A stretch of DNA of 64,000 nucleotides from Rubripirellula tenax (GCF_007860125.1 NZ_SJPW01000007.1:621750-685749); one strand, 5' to 3'. Counted from the first letter of the stretch, positions 1 to 9,674 are shown. Made by a program: numbers and translations. The notes: generated from the sequence alone by a model not told the origin.

Positions 1-347
1 AGGAAAGGGACACGCTTCCGCCGGTTAGAAATGAAGGCGCGAACGGACTGAAAAACGACGAATACACCGTCGCGATGGCTCGAACTGGGGATCCGCACAG
101 CGCCACGAGCCAGTTTTTCATCAATACCGGTAAAAATAATGGTTTTTTAAACCGTTCGGACCCGCGATCCGATGGTTACGGGTACGCAGTGTTTGGAAAA
201 GTCTTTGATGGCAAAGAAGTCGTCGACAAAATTGAGGCCAAACAGACGCGTTCGGTGCCTGTTCCGGGTGCCGGTTTGATGGAGGATGTCCCGGTCGAAC
301 CGATCACAATCAAGGGTGTGAAGGTCATGTCGGGGGCTGCGGAGTAG
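1..347 (+). CDS. Peptidyl-prolyl cis-trans isomerase, cyclophilin type (C-terminal part)
   Basis: The reading frame is already open at the left edge, so the start lies outside the window. The visible part is the C-terminal half of a cyclophilin, which catalyses cis-trans isomerisation of prolyl bonds. Family landmarks seen are YTVAMARTGDPHSATSQFF, the GFLNRSD stretch, and the GYAVFGKVFDGKEVVDKI strand-helix segment followed by a short PITIKGVKV tail. Upstream codons (LPPVRNEGANGLKNDEYTVAMA when joined) match the conserved N-to-core linker of the family. No signal peptide can be judged because the N-terminus is missing. The next gene is a tRNA, about 195 bp away. Confidence 0.9.
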   Translation, partial: ERDTLPPVRNEGANGLKNDEYTVAMARTGDPHSATSQFFINTGKNNGFLNRSDPRSDGYGYAVFGKVFDGKEVVDKIEAKQTRSVPVPGAGLMEDVPVEPITIKGVKVMSGAAE

Positions 348-541
348 TTCGCGGCGGGACAAAAGAGGCGGTTCGGGCTTCTTAAGCTGTTTTTCCCGGC
401 CGCCAGTCGTCCGCCTCTTGACGATATTTGTCGAAATAACCTATTTTTCTCTTTGGCGACGAATTTTGGCACGCGTGTTTTTTTCGGTTCGATCCGATAG
501 ACTTTCGCATTCCAAACAAACTTTGCCAATCTCGTTCGATG

Positions 542-615
542 GCCAGCGTAGCTTCAATTGGCAGAGCAACGCATTCGTAATGCGTAGGTTGTGGGTTCAA
601 ATCCCACCGCTGGCT
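542..615 (+). tRNA. tRNA-Thr (anticodon CGT)
   Basis: A complete cloverleaf can be folded by eye. The acceptor stem pairs gccagcg (542-548) with cgctggc (608-614), and 615 is the discriminator base. The anticodon stem is 569-573 with 581-585, and the 7-nt loop ttcgtaa places anticodon CGT at 576-578, decoding ACG (threonine). The T-arm has the usual gtgggttcaaatcccac. CCA is not encoded. A short T-run follows the gene. Confidence 0.95.
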
Positions 616-707
616 TTTTTCGACCGCCGAACTGTGAAGTTCGGCGCCGAGATGCTCCCCATCAATTGCTTTGTACGCCCCCCTCAATGGGCAGGAGACT
701 TGTGTCG

Positions 708-2039
708 ATGAGTGAAACCGATCTCGACGTTCTCGACCTGAAAGATATGGTTCTGGCCAACAACTCGTTCGGCCCCGCCGACGTGGGCAAGATCCGCAAG
801 GCGATCTCGGAAAACTATGGCCATTTCGGCGAACTTCGTGACGCCGTCAACGAAATGGACGACGACGATTCGCTTAGCCCTGCCGGGATGACGAAGAAAG
901 GCGTTTGCGAATTTCTTCTGGGCCGGTTCCGTGAATCGCTGTCAACATTGCAGTCCGCTGATGGCGGCGCGATGGCGCTGTTCTATCAAGCTCGGTGCCA
1001 ATTCGAGCTTGGGAAGTTTGAAGACGCAGTTGCGGCTTACGAGAAGTCTCAAACATCGGGCTACAACGACGACCAATGCAAAATTGGTATCGCCGAGTGT
1101 CATCGCTATGCCGGGCGCGTCGACGACGCTTTGGCGATTTTGGACAATATTTTCGGACCAGCCGAGCAAACGGCCGACTACATGTACCAACGGGCCGCTA
1201 CCGTTGCGGCAGTGGGCGGTCGCATGGAAGAAGCGTTGGCGCTTTACCAACGTGCGGTCAACACCGACGAAAATCACGCCGGCGCCCTGTTCGGCCTGGC
1301 GCTCGAAAACGACCGCATGGGCAACGACAAGGAAAGCTTGGCGTTGTACGAGCGTGCTGCGAAGACGTTCCCAACCGGAATCGGCGCTCTGATCAACTTG
1401 GGTTTGATCTATGAAGACAACAACAAGTTCGACAAGGCCCAGCTTTGCTACAAGCGAATTCTTGATTGTTACCCCGACCATCCGCAAGCACAGCTTTACA
1501 TGAAGGATGCTGCCGCCACCGGCAACATGCTTTATGACGAAGAAGCCCAACGTCGCAACGATCGCCTGGCACAGATTCTGAACATGCCGGTGACGAACTT
1601 TGAATTGAGCGTTCGAAGCCGAAACTGCTTGCAGAAAATGGGCATCGACACGATCGGCGATTTGACGCGCACGAGCGAAGCGGAACTGCTGAGCAGCAAG
1701 AACTTCGGTGAAACCAGCCTGTTCGAAATTCGCGAGATGTTGACCAGCAAGGGTTTGAGCCTTGGTCAATTCGCGCATGAGAAAAAGAGTAACGATCCGC
1801 CGTTGGACACCAGCCACATGTCGGCTGATGAGCAGGCGTTGTTGGATCGCCCGATTTCAGATTTGAATTTGTCGGTTCGTGCTCGCAAGTGCATGGCGAG
1901 ACTGCAACTAAACTCGATCGGCGAGCTGATCCGAAAGACGGGCGACGATATGTTGGAGTGCAAGAACTTCGGCGTGACTAGCTTGAATGAAGTTCGCGAA
2001 AAGCTAACCGACCTCGGTTTGAAGATGCGTGGGGACTGA
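708..2039 (+). CDS. TPR protein with two RNA polymerase alpha-CTD-like domains
   Basis: A 443-residue protein. ATG at 708 is chosen because AGGAG lies about 11 nt upstream and translation from 591 would run through the 3' end of the tRNA. Residues about 60-290 are a run of tetratricopeptide repeats (for example [20 protein letters not shown]). Two helical modules follow, at about 293-352 and 380-443, each closely resembling the C-terminal domain of the RNA polymerase alpha subunit (VRSRNCL...GIDTIGDL...[14 protein letters not shown]...GLSLG). In the first copy the residues equivalent to E. coli R265 and N268 are kept; the second keeps the R and has K for N. By family knowledge these modules contact DNA and activators, so a role near RNA polymerase is inferred. 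It is not rpoA, because the alpha N-terminal dimerisation domain is absent. tgt follows 14 nt downstream. Confidence 0.85.
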   Translation: MSETDLDVLDLKDMVLANNSFGPADVGKIRKAISENYGHFGELRDAVNEMDDDDSLSPAGMTKKGVCEFLLGRFRESLSTLQSADGGAMALFYQARCQFELGKFEDAVAAYEKSQTSGYNDDQCKIGIAECHRYAGRVDDALAILDNIFGPAEQTADYMYQRAATVAAVGGRMEEALALYQRAVNTDENHAGALFGLALENDRMGNDKESLALYERAAKTFPTGIGALINLGLIYEDNNKFDKAQLCYKRILDCYPDHPQAQLYMKDAAATGNMLYDEEAQRRNDRLAQILNMPVTNFELSVRSRNCLQKMGIDTIGDLTRTSEAELLSSKNFGETSLFEIREMLTSKGLSLGQFAHEKKSNDPPLDTSHMSADEQALLDRPISDLNLSVRARKCMARLQLNSIGELIRKTGDDMLECKNFGVTSLNEVREKLTDLGLKMRGD

Positions 2040-2053
2040 TCGCCGAACTTTTC

Positions 2054-3190
2054 ATGAGCCAGTTTCAATTTGAACTCTCACACCGCGACGCGTCCACTTC
2101 GGCGCGCCGCGGTGTTTTTTTGACGCCTCACGGCCCGGTCCAAACACCGGGCTTCATGCCCGTTGGTACCCAGGGAACGGTCAAAGGCGTCACGATTGAT
2201 CAGGTCAAGGAAACGGGCGCCCACATGATCTTGGGCAACACGTACCACTTAGCCTTGCGCCCCGGTCATGAAACCGTGCGTCGGCTCGGCGGACTTCATG
2301 GAATGTCCCGTTGGGAAGGTCCGATTCTGACCGATAGCGGCGGCTTCCAAATCTTTTCTCTCGGGGCCATCAACCAAGTCACCGAAGAAGCGGCCACGTT
2401 CCGCAGTCACATCGACGGTGCCGAAGTTCGTTTGACCCCCGAGCATTCAATTGAGATCCAAGAATCGCTCGGCAGTGATGTCGCCATGGTGCTTGATCAC
2501 GTCGTTGCGCTGCCTGCCGAACCCGGCGTGGTCGAAGACGCGATGGCGCGATCGATCCGCTGGGCCAAACGTTGTCTGGAAGCGGCAACCCGGGATGACC
2601 AAGCCAAGTTTGCGATCGTTCAGGGCGGGCTAGACGTCGAGCTAAGAATTCAGTGTGCCCGCGAACTGTCATCGATGAACTTCGATGGCTACGCAGTTGG
2701 TGGCTTGAGCGTCGGTGAAGCGCCATCGGAAATGTATCGCATCACAGCGGCAACGTGTCCGGAACTTCCTGAGGACAAGCCGAGATACTTGATGGGTGTC
2801 GGAACGCCGATCGACCTGATCGAAAGCGTTGCCCGTGGTATCGATTTGTTCGATTGTGTGATGCCGACGCGTAACGGACGGAACGGATTGGCGTTCACCG
2901 ACGAAGGAAAGTTGAAACTTCGAAACGCGATCCACAAAGAAGACACTCGTCCGATCGAAGCCCATTGCCCGTGCTTGGCGTGCCGCCACAGTCGCGGTTA
3001 CCTCCGGCACCTCTTCGTCGCTGGTGAGATGTTGGGACCGATTCTGTTGTCGATTCACAACTTGACGTACTACCAGCGCGTCATGCAGGGTGCCCGCGAC
3101 GCCATCGAGCAGAATCGTTTCGCCGACTATGCCCGCGAAAAGAAAGCAGGATGGGGAATCGCGGACGTGGCGGAGCAACCGGGCGCGTAA
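2054..3190 (+). CDS. tgt: Queuine / preQ1 tRNA-guanine transglycosylase
   Basis: Exchanges guanine-34 of GUN-anticodon tRNAs for a queuosine precursor. The 378 residues match the usual bacterial length. Visible landmarks are [15 protein letters not shown] near the N-terminus, [13 protein letters not shown] around residues 93-105 with an active-site Asp in [29 protein letters not shown], and [15 protein letters not shown] with the nucleophilic Asp. The zinc site [16 protein letters not shown] lies near residue 305. ATG at 2054 follows the upstream stop by 14 nt, so co-transcription with the TPR/alpha-CTD gene is likely. The downstream gene is convergent. Confidence 0.97.
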   Translation: MSQFQFELSHRDASTSARRGVFLTPHGPVQTPGFMPVGTQGTVKGVTIDQVKETGAHMILGNTYHLALRPGHETVRRLGGLHGMSRWEGPILTDSGGFQIFSLGAINQVTEEAATFRSHIDGAEVRLTPEHSIEIQESLGSDVAMVLDHVVALPAEPGVVEDAMARSIRWAKRCLEAATRDDQAKFAIVQGGLDVELRIQCARELSSMNFDGYAVGGLSVGEAPSEMYRITAATCPELPEDKPRYLMGVGTPIDLIESVARGIDLFDCVMPTRNGRNGLAFTDEGKLKLRNAIHKEDTRPIEAHCPCLACRHSRGYLRHLFVAGEMLGPILLSIHNLTYYQRVMQGARDAIEQNRFADYAREKKAGWGIADVAEQPGA

Positions 3191-3240
3191 GATGCAAGCG
3201 TGTCGGCGCGATGCAGACCGCTGGAAGGCACCTACGCTTC

Positions 3241-4134
3241 TTAATCGGCGATGTATTCGACGAGCGTCTTTTTCGGAACGGGCAACTTCAATAGCGGTGC
3301 AAAATCGGCAGTCGATTGGTCGACGGTCGCGAACAACTCAGCAAGTTGAGCGTCGGTTTGGCCGGTCAGTTGTTTGAACCCGGCGACGAACTCGGCTTGT
3401 TCTTGCCAATGGTCGTCACAGCAGGACGGCAGCAGCGATGCCAATGCGACACAGGCGGGGCCCTGTTGTTCTTTTCCGCCGGCCAGCAATTCATCAAGAT
3501 GCGTGTGCTGAGCGATCAGGGTGACAAACTCCTCGGGCAGGTTCCAACGCGACGCCAACATGGCGGCCGCATCGGCGTGATCCCATCCAAACAGCTCTTT
3601 TTCTAGACCGCTCAAGCGACGTCCCTCAGCGGCACGGCGCGTAACCAACGACTCGTATTCGGCGGGGAGCTCTTTCAACAAAAGCGGGATGGCCATGTCT
3701 TGCAGCAGCGCGCCGGCAAACAGATCCTCGGCCGACGCAAGCTTCAGCGATCGACCGACCATCCGAGCGAACAAGGCGCGTCGTAGCGAGTCTTGCCAAA
3801 GCGACTTCAAGTCGAACGGGCCAAACGTCGGATTGGGAATGACGCTGAAGACGGCGTTCCACAGTGCGAAGTTGGTGATCGCTCGCGTTCCCACAAGCGT
3901 CAACGCTTGCTGGACGCTCATGATTTCGCGGCTGAAACCGAAGTACGAAGAGTTGACGAACTTCAAGACTTGGCCCATCAATCCGGGGTCCGCTTCGATC
4001 GGCTTTGCGAAATCCGATGGACCGCAGTCTTCATTCTGCGATAGTTGCAGGAGCCCGATGGCGCTGTGCGGAAGTGCCGGCAGTACGTCGGAATGAAATA
4101 CGTCTTGAAGTGCGGGTGTTGCGGCGGTCGACAT
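3241..4134 (-). CDS. HDOD domain protein
   Basis: A 297-residue protein starting at the ATG that gives MSTAATPALQDVF; the in-frame extension to 4227 looks noncoding. Residues about 15-220 form an HDOD domain (DVLPALPHSAIGLLQLSQNE, then DFAKPIEADPGLMGQVLKFVNSSYF and ALTLVGTRAITNFALW). HDOD is a relative of the HD phosphohydrolases that usually lacks the catalytic His-Asp pairs and acts in signalling. The C-terminal 80 residues are helical and not recognised. It stands alone, convergent with tgt and with a roughly 290-bp gap to the next gene. Target and ligand cannot be read from the sequence. Confidence 0.88.
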   Translation of the reverse strand: MSTAATPALQDVFHSDVLPALPHSAIGLLQLSQNEDCGPSDFAKPIEADPGLMGQVLKFVNSSYFGFSREIMSVQQALTLVGTRAITNFALWNAVFSVIPNPTFGPFDLKSLWQDSLRRALFARMVGRSLKLASAEDLFAGALLQDMAIPLLLKELPAEYESLVTRRAAEGRRLSGLEKELFGWDHADAAAMLASRWNLPEEFVTLIAQHTHLDELLAGGKEQQGPACVALASLLPSCCDDHWQEQAEFVAGFKQLTGQTDAQLAELFATVDQSTADFAPLLKLPVPKKTLVEYIAD

Positions 4135-4426
4135 AGCGGTCAAACTCTTGTGCGAAAAGTCACGGGACGAGATTGCCGGATACGATGTTCCCGGCAAGAT
4201 CCGACTTCTGAAACGTAGGTCGCGCATGGTCCGTTTGACGACGTTTTCTGATTAGCTTTTGTTTCGACTGCCTTCGACTTGATGGAATTTGTCGATTATT
4301 CCGACGACGACACAAGGTCCGGAGCACCGGCAACGATGGTGTCGGCGTTGCGATCGGGCAACACTCGTCGACATGTGGCTGCACCGGAGTGTTGCGTTTG
4401 CACCACATTCGACGGAGCGACCAGCG

Positions 4427-4972
4427 ATGCGTCCCTGCGAAATCCCGTGTTTTACGGGTTTCGATGCCGATTCGTCGCTGGCGGCATGTAACGGACCGGG
4501 AAGTGCGAAGTGTTCCACGATGGAGTACTTCTCGATTCATCCTGATGACGCCCGCTGGCTTGCCCGCTGGCTGCGAAACAACGCTTGTGGTGTTGTGGTC
4601 TTGGTTGCGCTGTGGGCTGCGATAGCTCACGATCCACCAACACCGGCATCTTGGGTGGGCACGGCGTCGGCGACATCCGATACTTCCATCAGCAGTGACG
4701 GAGAAAGGGTTGGCGTGCCTTCGACGATCGTTTCCCACCAACCGGTCGGATGGCGACGTACGGCAACGGGCTGGGAAGACAGTTCCAAGTGGGCGCCGTT
4801 GCCACGCCCGTTGGGCCAGTGGATTGCGGCCCAGCAAGATCGCGAACCACTGTGGGCGGCCAGAATTCTGGCAACCCTTCGTGATACGCCGCCACTGATC
4901 TTTGCTCTTTTTCAGATCACCGCCATTACGGCGGTTGTGGCATTTACGGAACGGCGAAAGCAGACCGCCTAG
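4427..4972 (+). CDS. Small membrane protein of unknown function
   Basis: Not recognised. From ATG 4427 (GGAG about 10 nt upstream) it would be 181 residues; a second candidate ATG at 4520 (MEYFSIHPDD) would give 150. There is one hydrophobic segment near residues 55-70 (CGVVVLVALWAAIA) and another near the C-terminus (PPLIFALFQITAITAVVAF), with a polar 100-residue loop between them. The protein ends in a basic ERRKQTA tail. Its stop codon shares the palindrome CTAG at 4969-4972 with the stop of the convergent gene. It may be lineage-specific; existence as a gene is likely but not certain. Confidence 0.55.
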   Translation: MRPCEIPCFTGFDADSSLAACNGPGSAKCSTMEYFSIHPDDARWLARWLRNNACGVVVLVALWAAIAHDPPTPASWVGTASATSDTSISSDGERVGVPSTIVSHQPVGWRRTATGWEDSSKWAPLPRPLGQWIAAQQDREPLWAARILATLRDTPPLIFALFQITAITAVVAFTERRKQTA

Positions 4973-5865
4973 GGACGACTGGCTGTTCGTTCGACGCCAT
5001 CGACTAGGCTCTCGGTCATTCGTGCGCGGTATTCCATCAAGCTGTTGGCGCCTTGAAAGCCGACGACCGTTTCGTCCCAATTGAGTTGCTTGCTGATCAT
5101 GCGACCGGCGTCGACGTCGAATCGGATTTCACCGTTGCTGAGTTGTTGGACCACTTGGGCGCGAACGCTTTCGTCGTCGATCGGTGTCAGCGGTTCGCTA
5201 CGAATCGACAGCGTAGCGACGCCCGTTTGAACCTTTTCCAGCGTGAATAGTTCGCGGATCTTGATGATCTTGACGTCACCGGCTTCGGTTCGTGCCTTGA
5301 CCTCGCGTGGCACCGACCAAGACGCACCGATGGCGACCGGCTCGTCCGGAAGTGCGATGGAAAGTGATCCCATTCCGAGGGTAGCCTTGGTGCCACCGAA
5401 GTCTTCACGGTTGGTTTCTTGGCCGCGTGGATTGATGGTGATCGTTGAAAGCTTTTCGCCAATCTGTTCGGCAACCTTCTCGAAAACCGCGACGGGCTTT
5501 TCACCACTGGTGCTGTCCCAGCGAAGCTCTTCGTTTTCGCCTTGTTGCTGTGTCATCGCGACGGAATCGACGTAGTGCTCAAACGTCATTCCGTCCGCCT
5601 TGGCATCTGTAACGTTCCAGTGGCGCTGGCTGGTCGTGTGGACGTTCGAAATTTCTTCGGCACCGCGGATACGAGTTTTCGTCTTGGCGATGTGAGTGAC
5701 CTCGTAGCGAATTTTCTCGCCCGGCTTCAAAGAGTAGCGAAGCAAGTACTTCTCACCGGTCGGGGAATCGGACGCTGGCTCGTCGGCGAAAGTGTGACCC
5801 GACAGTGTGGTGCTGCAGCAAACCAAACCAACAACGGCAACCATGGCCCAAAAATTACGATGCAC
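4969..5865 (-). CDS. Secreted protein of unknown function (DUF6263-like)
   Basis: A 298-residue protein. GTG at 5865 is preferred: AAGGAG sits 9 nt upstream and the product begins with a clear signal peptide (HRNFWAMVAVVGLVCC, then cleavage near HTFADE). The open frame extending to 5994 has no such signal. The mature part starts with YLLRYSLKPGEKIRYEV and continues as beta-rich sequence with a GASWSVPREV segment. This resembles the planctomycete family annotated DUF6263, though I can only suggest that match. It is presumably exported to the periplasm. The gene is monocistronic, followed by a shared-CTAG convergent stop. No catalytic motif is seen. Confidence 0.7.
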   Translation of the reverse strand: MHRNFWAMVAVVGLVCCSTTLSGHTFADEPASDSPTGEKYLLRYSLKPGEKIRYEVTHIAKTKTRIRGAEEISNVHTTSQRHWNVTDAKADGMTFEHYVDSVAMTQQQGENEELRWDSTSGEKPVAVFEKVAEQIGEKLSTITINPRGQETNREDFGGTKATLGMGSLSIALPDEPVAIGASWSVPREVKARTEAGDVKIIKIRELFTLEKVQTGVATLSIRSEPLTPIDDESVRAQVVQQLSNGEIRFDVDAGRMISKQLNWDETVVGFQGANSLMEYRARMTESLVDGVERTASRP

Positions 5866-6012
5866 GAGTGCGGTCTCCTTACGCGTCAAAACGAATGTTT
5901 CACGCTGGGAAAATCGCAGATCGTTGAAACTGTAGCAAGAGCGATCTTGGGATATCACGCGAAGGGTGATGTGTTCATTTCTGGACCCAGACAACCGAAT
6001 GCCGCCGGGTGG

Positions 6013-7941
6013 TCACACTTTGGCGGGGACCGAGTCTCGGCAAGCTTGGGCAATCGCCTCGGGGCTTAGTCCGTGTTCGTGTAGCAGTTCGCTGCGGTCG
6101 CCGTGATCGATGAATCGATCGGGCAACGCACAAACGCGGATGGAACGCGTATCGAGTCGCTGCTCGACGGCCGATTCGATGAACGCGGATCCGAAACCGC
6201 CCATTCTTGCGCCTTCTTCGACCGTGATCACGAACCGTCCCGATACAACCGTTTCACGGACCATGGCTTCATCGATCGGTTTGACGAATCGAGCATTGAC
6301 GACACCGACGTCCAAGTCGCCCTCGAGCAATTCGGCCGCTGCGATCGCTTGCTCTAGCATCGCACCGAATGCGACGATGGTGCCGTCGGTTCCTTGCCGG
6401 ATGACTTCCGATTTGCCAATCTCGATCGGGGCAGGATCGTGATTCAATTGAATCGCCGAGGCTTTGGGGTATCGAATACTGCACGGGTGGTCATGGCCCA
6501 GTGACGCTTGCAGCATCAATTCGAATTCCGCTGCGTAGCCGGGTGCCATACACACCATGTTTGGGAACACTCGCATGTAACCAATGTCGAACAAACCGTG
6601 GTGCGTGGGGCCGTCTGGGCCCGTCAAACCAGCTCGATCCAACAAGAACGTGACGGGCAAGTCTTGTAACGCTACCTCTTGGAAGATTTGGTCGTAGCTA
6701 CGCTGCAGAAACGTGCTGTAGATGTCCACGATCGGTCGAAGGCCGGTTTTGCATTGTCCGGCAGCGAACGCGACGGCGTGTGATTCGCAGATGCCGACAT
6801 CGAAGAATCGGTCCGGAAACTTTTCGCGAACGGGTTCAAGTTTGTTGCCCTGGCACATCGCCGCGGTAGTGATCGTGACACGCGGATCAGCGGCCATCGC
6901 TTTGCGGACGGCATCGCGAGCGTGAAGCGTGTAGGGCGGAAGCCCATCGCTTTTCTGGGTGACCAAATTGCCGGCGCTGTCTTTGAACGCGGGTGGCGTA
7001 TGGAAATAGACCGGATCTTCCGCCGCCGGTTTGTATCCGTGACCCTTCTCGGTGACCACGTGCAAGAGAACCGGTCCGCTGATTTCTCTCGCCATCAACA
7101 GATACTTTCGCACCAGCGCAATGTCGTGGCCATCGATCGGTCCGACGTAGCGAATGCCAAGTTCTTCGAACAGCATGCCGCCGAGCAATCCGGCTTTGAC
7201 GCCCTCCTTCATTTGGGCCAGCAAGCGTTCGGCCGGATCGCCGAACATAGGTACTCGGTCAAGCAGTTTGACGACTTCGCTTTTCAGTCCCGTGTAAAAC
7301 GGATTACTTCGCAAGCGATCCAGGTAATTTGCGACCGACCCGACCCGCGGGCAGATCGACATTTTGTTGTCGTTTAAAACGATGGTCAGGTCGTCACCCA
7401 ACTCACCCGCATTATTCATGGCCTCGAAGACGATTCCGCTTGGGAATGCGCCGTCGCCGATCACGGCGACGGTTCGACGGTTTTTTTGGCCACCAATGAC
7501 GTCGCCGCTGCGCAGTCCCACTGCGGTGCTAACGCTACACCCGGCGTGGCCCGTCATGAACAGGTCGTAAACGCTCTCGTGCGGATTGGGATACCCCATC
7601 AACCCCCCGGCGGTGCGTATCGACGGAAAATCGTGATAGCGGCCCGTCACCAACTTGTGGGGATAAACTTGGTGCCCGGTGTCCCAAATCAATCGGTCGG
7701 TGCGGAAGTCGAATTCGCAGTGAAGCGCCAAGCACAATTCGACGACACCCAAGTTCGACGCGAAGTGGGCCGTCCGGGTGGCTAGCAGATTGCACAGCAC
7801 GTCGCGGATCTCGGCTCCAACCGATTCCAGTTGCTCGGGTGTGAACGTCCGAAGCGGCATCGCATCAGTCAAACCGGCAAGCAACGGATGCTGGCCAAGC
7901 GGATGATGGTGCGTGTCTTTTCCAGGGGATGTAGATTTCAT
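6013..7941 (-). CDS. dxs: 1-deoxy-D-xylulose-5-phosphate synthase
   Basis: First enzyme of the MEP isoprenoid pathway; condenses pyruvate with glyceraldehyde 3-phosphate using thiamine diphosphate. The 642 residues start at ATG 7941, which overlaps the ispA stop by one base (TGATG), so translational coupling is likely. Landmarks are HFASNLGVVELCLALH, IWDTGHQVYPHKLVTGR, the ThDP motif GDGAFPSG near residue 162 with its NDN end (IVLNDNKMS), YVGPIDGHD, and the catalytic Glu in ICESHAVAFAAG. DRAGLTGPDGPTHHG and the C-terminal transketolase domain (VVNARFVKPID) are complete. It is the last gene of xseB-ispA-dxs. Confidence 0.97.
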   Translation of the reverse strand: MKSTSPGKDTHHHPLGQHPLLAGLTDAMPLRTFTPEQLESVGAEIRDVLCNLLATRTAHFASNLGVVELCLALHCEFDFRTDRLIWDTGHQVYPHKLVTGRYHDFPSIRTAGGLMGYPNPHESVYDLFMTGHAGCSVSTAVGLRSGDVIGGQKNRRTVAVIGDGAFPSGIVFEAMNNAGELGDDLTIVLNDNKMSICPRVGSVANYLDRLRSNPFYTGLKSEVVKLLDRVPMFGDPAERLLAQMKEGVKAGLLGGMLFEELGIRYVGPIDGHDIALVRKYLLMAREISGPVLLHVVTEKGHGYKPAAEDPVYFHTPPAFKDSAGNLVTQKSDGLPPYTLHARDAVRKAMAADPRVTITTAAMCQGNKLEPVREKFPDRFFDVGICESHAVAFAAGQCKTGLRPIVDIYSTFLQRSYDQIFQEVALQDLPVTFLLDRAGLTGPDGPTHHGLFDIGYMRVFPNMVCMAPGYAAEFELMLQASLGHDHPCSIRYPKASAIQLNHDPAPIEIGKSEVIRQGTDGTIVAFGAMLEQAIAAAELLEGDLDVGVVNARFVKPIDEAMVRETVVSGRFVITVEEGARMGGFGSAFIESAVEQRLDTRSIRVCALPDRFIDHGDRSELLHEHGLSPEAIAQACRDSVPAKV

Positions 7942-9095
7942 CAGTGTGTGCGCTCCAGTACATAGTCCGCCAGTAAGGTTAACCGCCATCCGGCGTCACC
8001 GAAAACTGACACTCGGCTTTTTGCCGACTCAACCAATTCGTTTGCTTTTTCTTGGGCTCCTGCCAATCCGAGTAATCCCGGATAAGTAAGTTTCCCTCGA
8101 TCAGCGTCCTTTCCGACTCGTTTTCCAACTGTCGCTTCGTCAGCCGTGTGATCCAGAAGATCATCCACAACCTGGAAAGCCAGCCCCAGATCGCCCGCAT
8201 ACTTTCCTAATATCGCTCGCGAAGCCTCGTCGGCACCCGCTAAAATCGCTCCCAAATCGAGCGAGGCGGCAAACAGGGCCCCCGTCTTTCGTCGATGGAT
8301 GGATTCTAGGTGCCCTATCCAAGTGTCCGTATGTGCTGTGCCGGATGCATCCCCATTGTGATCACTTCGCATGCTAACTCCACTTTCCGCCGTAACTTGC
8401 ATTGACATTCGGGTCGTTTCATTTCGCGATTCGGCGGCCAGGTCATCCGCTTGCCCCCCCACCAGACCGGACGCGGAAGCCGCCTGGGCCAAGCTTCCCA
8501 TTGCTGCGGCCGCGGCAATTGGGTTCGCCACCCGGGTTGCCAAGTGCCGGAAAGCCTCGGCTTGAAGTGCATCGCCCGCCAGAATCGCTGTGGCTTCGTC
8601 GAACTTGATGTGGACCGTTGGGCGGCCGCGACGAAGGTCATCGTCATCCATCGCCGGCAAATCGTCGTGAATCAGCGAATAAGCGTGGACCATTTCGACC
8701 GCCACCGCGCCAGGCATCAACCGATCGCGGGCAGGGCCACCAAGGTCAACGCCACACGCTTCACCCGACATCAAAACCAAGGCCGGCCGCAATCGCTTAC
8801 CCGGAGCCAACAACGCATATCGCATCGCGGCGGCTAAAACCTCGGGGCAACCCGGACCAAAGTCGCAAGCCTGGTCGAGCGACATCTCGATCCAAGGCCG
8901 TAAATCTTCGATCCCCGATGGCGGCCGCGGAGACGATGGTTGTTGTTTGGCCAATGGTTTGGAGGCGAAGGGGTGGGAGGAGTTGGGTGGCGGGAAATCG
9001 GTGGTACGACGAGCTTGAAGAAAACGCGGATTCGGCAGACTCGGCCCGCAGAGTTTAGAAAAGACCCGGCCGATCGTCCACAGATTGTTCGTCAT
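7941..9095 (-). CDS. ispA: Polyprenyl (farnesyl/geranylgeranyl) diphosphate synthase
   Basis: Trans-isoprenyl diphosphate synthase that condenses IPP with allylic diphosphates downstream of Dxs. It has KRLRPALVLMSGEACG, a first Asp-rich motif in LIHDDLPAMDDDDLRRGRPT, the KTGALFAAS helix and a second Asp-rich motif in FQVVDDLLDHTAD. The start is uncertain: ATG 9095 gives 384 residues and overlaps xseB by 41 nt, but the first 70 or so residues are Pro/Ser-rich and unlike the family. A further oddity is a polar insertion of roughly 35 residues, rich in Ser/Thr/Met, just before HLESIHRRKTG. Chain length of the product cannot be read from sequence; the gene neighbours favour farnesyl diphosphate. 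Confidence 0.92.
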   Translation of the reverse strand: MTNNLWTIGRVFSKLCGPSLPNPRFLQARRTTDFPPPNSSHPFASKPLAKQQPSSPRPPSGIEDLRPWIEMSLDQACDFGPGCPEVLAAAMRYALLAPGKRLRPALVLMSGEACGVDLGGPARDRLMPGAVAVEMVHAYSLIHDDLPAMDDDDLRRGRPTVHIKFDEATAILAGDALQAEAFRHLATRVANPIAAAAAMGSLAQAASASGLVGGQADDLAAESRNETTRMSMQVTAESGVSMRSDHNGDASGTAHTDTWIGHLESIHRRKTGALFAASLDLGAILAGADEASRAILGKYAGDLGLAFQVVDDLLDHTADEATVGKRVGKDADRGKLTYPGLLGLAGAQEKANELVESAKSRVSVFGDAGWRLTLLADYVLERTH

Positions 9096-9504
9096 CGGAT
9101 CGATTAAGGGGACCATCGGTCCCCTCATCATTTGCTTTCGACGAATTTGCGGATTTTCGACGCGTCGCCGTTTTCGCGGTACCCGCTTTTGAGGCGCGTC
9201 CGCTACCCCCACGGACTTCCATTTCGCCAAGCGATTCGGTGATCGGGTTGCCGTCGGCGTCGAAACCGGACAACACGCTGACTCGCTGTTCGGCTGCCGC
9301 TAGCAACTGATGACATTGCTTCAAGCGGCGGACGCCCGTTTCGTAGTGACCCAGAGATTCGGTCAAACTCAATTCGCCACTTTCCAAACTGCCCACGATG
9401 GCTTCGACGTCAGCCAATGCGGACTCGAAATCGATGGACGAGTCCTGTTCGACCCCCTCGTCGGTTGCAGCATTCACAGACGATTTCACTTTCTTCTTGG
9501 CCAT
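9055..9504 (-). CDS. xseB: Exodeoxyribonuclease VII small subunit
   Basis: A 149-residue protein. Residues about 23-85 are the XseB helical hairpin (FESALADVEAIVGSLESGEL, then SLGHYETGVRRLKQCHQLL and AEQRVSVL), which binds the large subunit XseA in the nuclease that degrades single-stranded DNA. Family members are usually about 80 residues; here basic, low-complexity N- and C-terminal tails extend it. The large-subunit gene is not visible in the window. As first gene of xseB-ispA-dxs it repeats a linkage common in bacteria. ATG at 9504 is the only good start. Confidence 0.9.
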   Translation of the reverse strand: MAKKKVKSSVNAATDEGVEQDSSIDFESALADVEAIVGSLESGELSLTESLGHYETGVRRLKQCHQLLAAAEQRVSVLSGFDADGNPITESLGEMEVRGGSGRASKAGTAKTATRRKSANSSKANDEGTDGPLNRSDDEQSVDDRPGLF

Positions 9505-9674
9505 GGGTCCGATATGCAGCGGGTATTGTTTGACTTTTGCTTCTGCGTGACGTAGTCATTCGATGGTCGCGTTGGTCCATCGTCGAACCGATGGGCTTTG
9601 TTCACGACCAAGACATTCACAAGATAACGATCGTAACGATTATTTAACCAGATCGCCTCCCGCAATCGGTCACC

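Noticed and set aside
363..419. Inverted repeat aagaggcgg / ccgcctctt after the cyclophilin gene
   Set aside because: The arms are 9 bp with a 39-nt loop and no T-run follows; too weak to call a terminator.
591..707. N-terminal extension of the TPR/alpha-CTD gene
   Set aside because: It would overlap the tRNA-Thr 3' end, has no ribosome site, and its residues are unlike the rest; ATG 708 has AGGAG upstream.
942..1817. Long minus-strand frame opposite the TPR gene
   Set aside because: It is an antisense shadow of a well-supported gene, has no domain, and the plus-strand product is clearly TPR and alpha-CTD.
4160..5080. 306-codon minus-strand frame
   Set aside because: Arg/Ser-rich translation without hydrophobic or domain pattern; overlaps two better genes on both strands.
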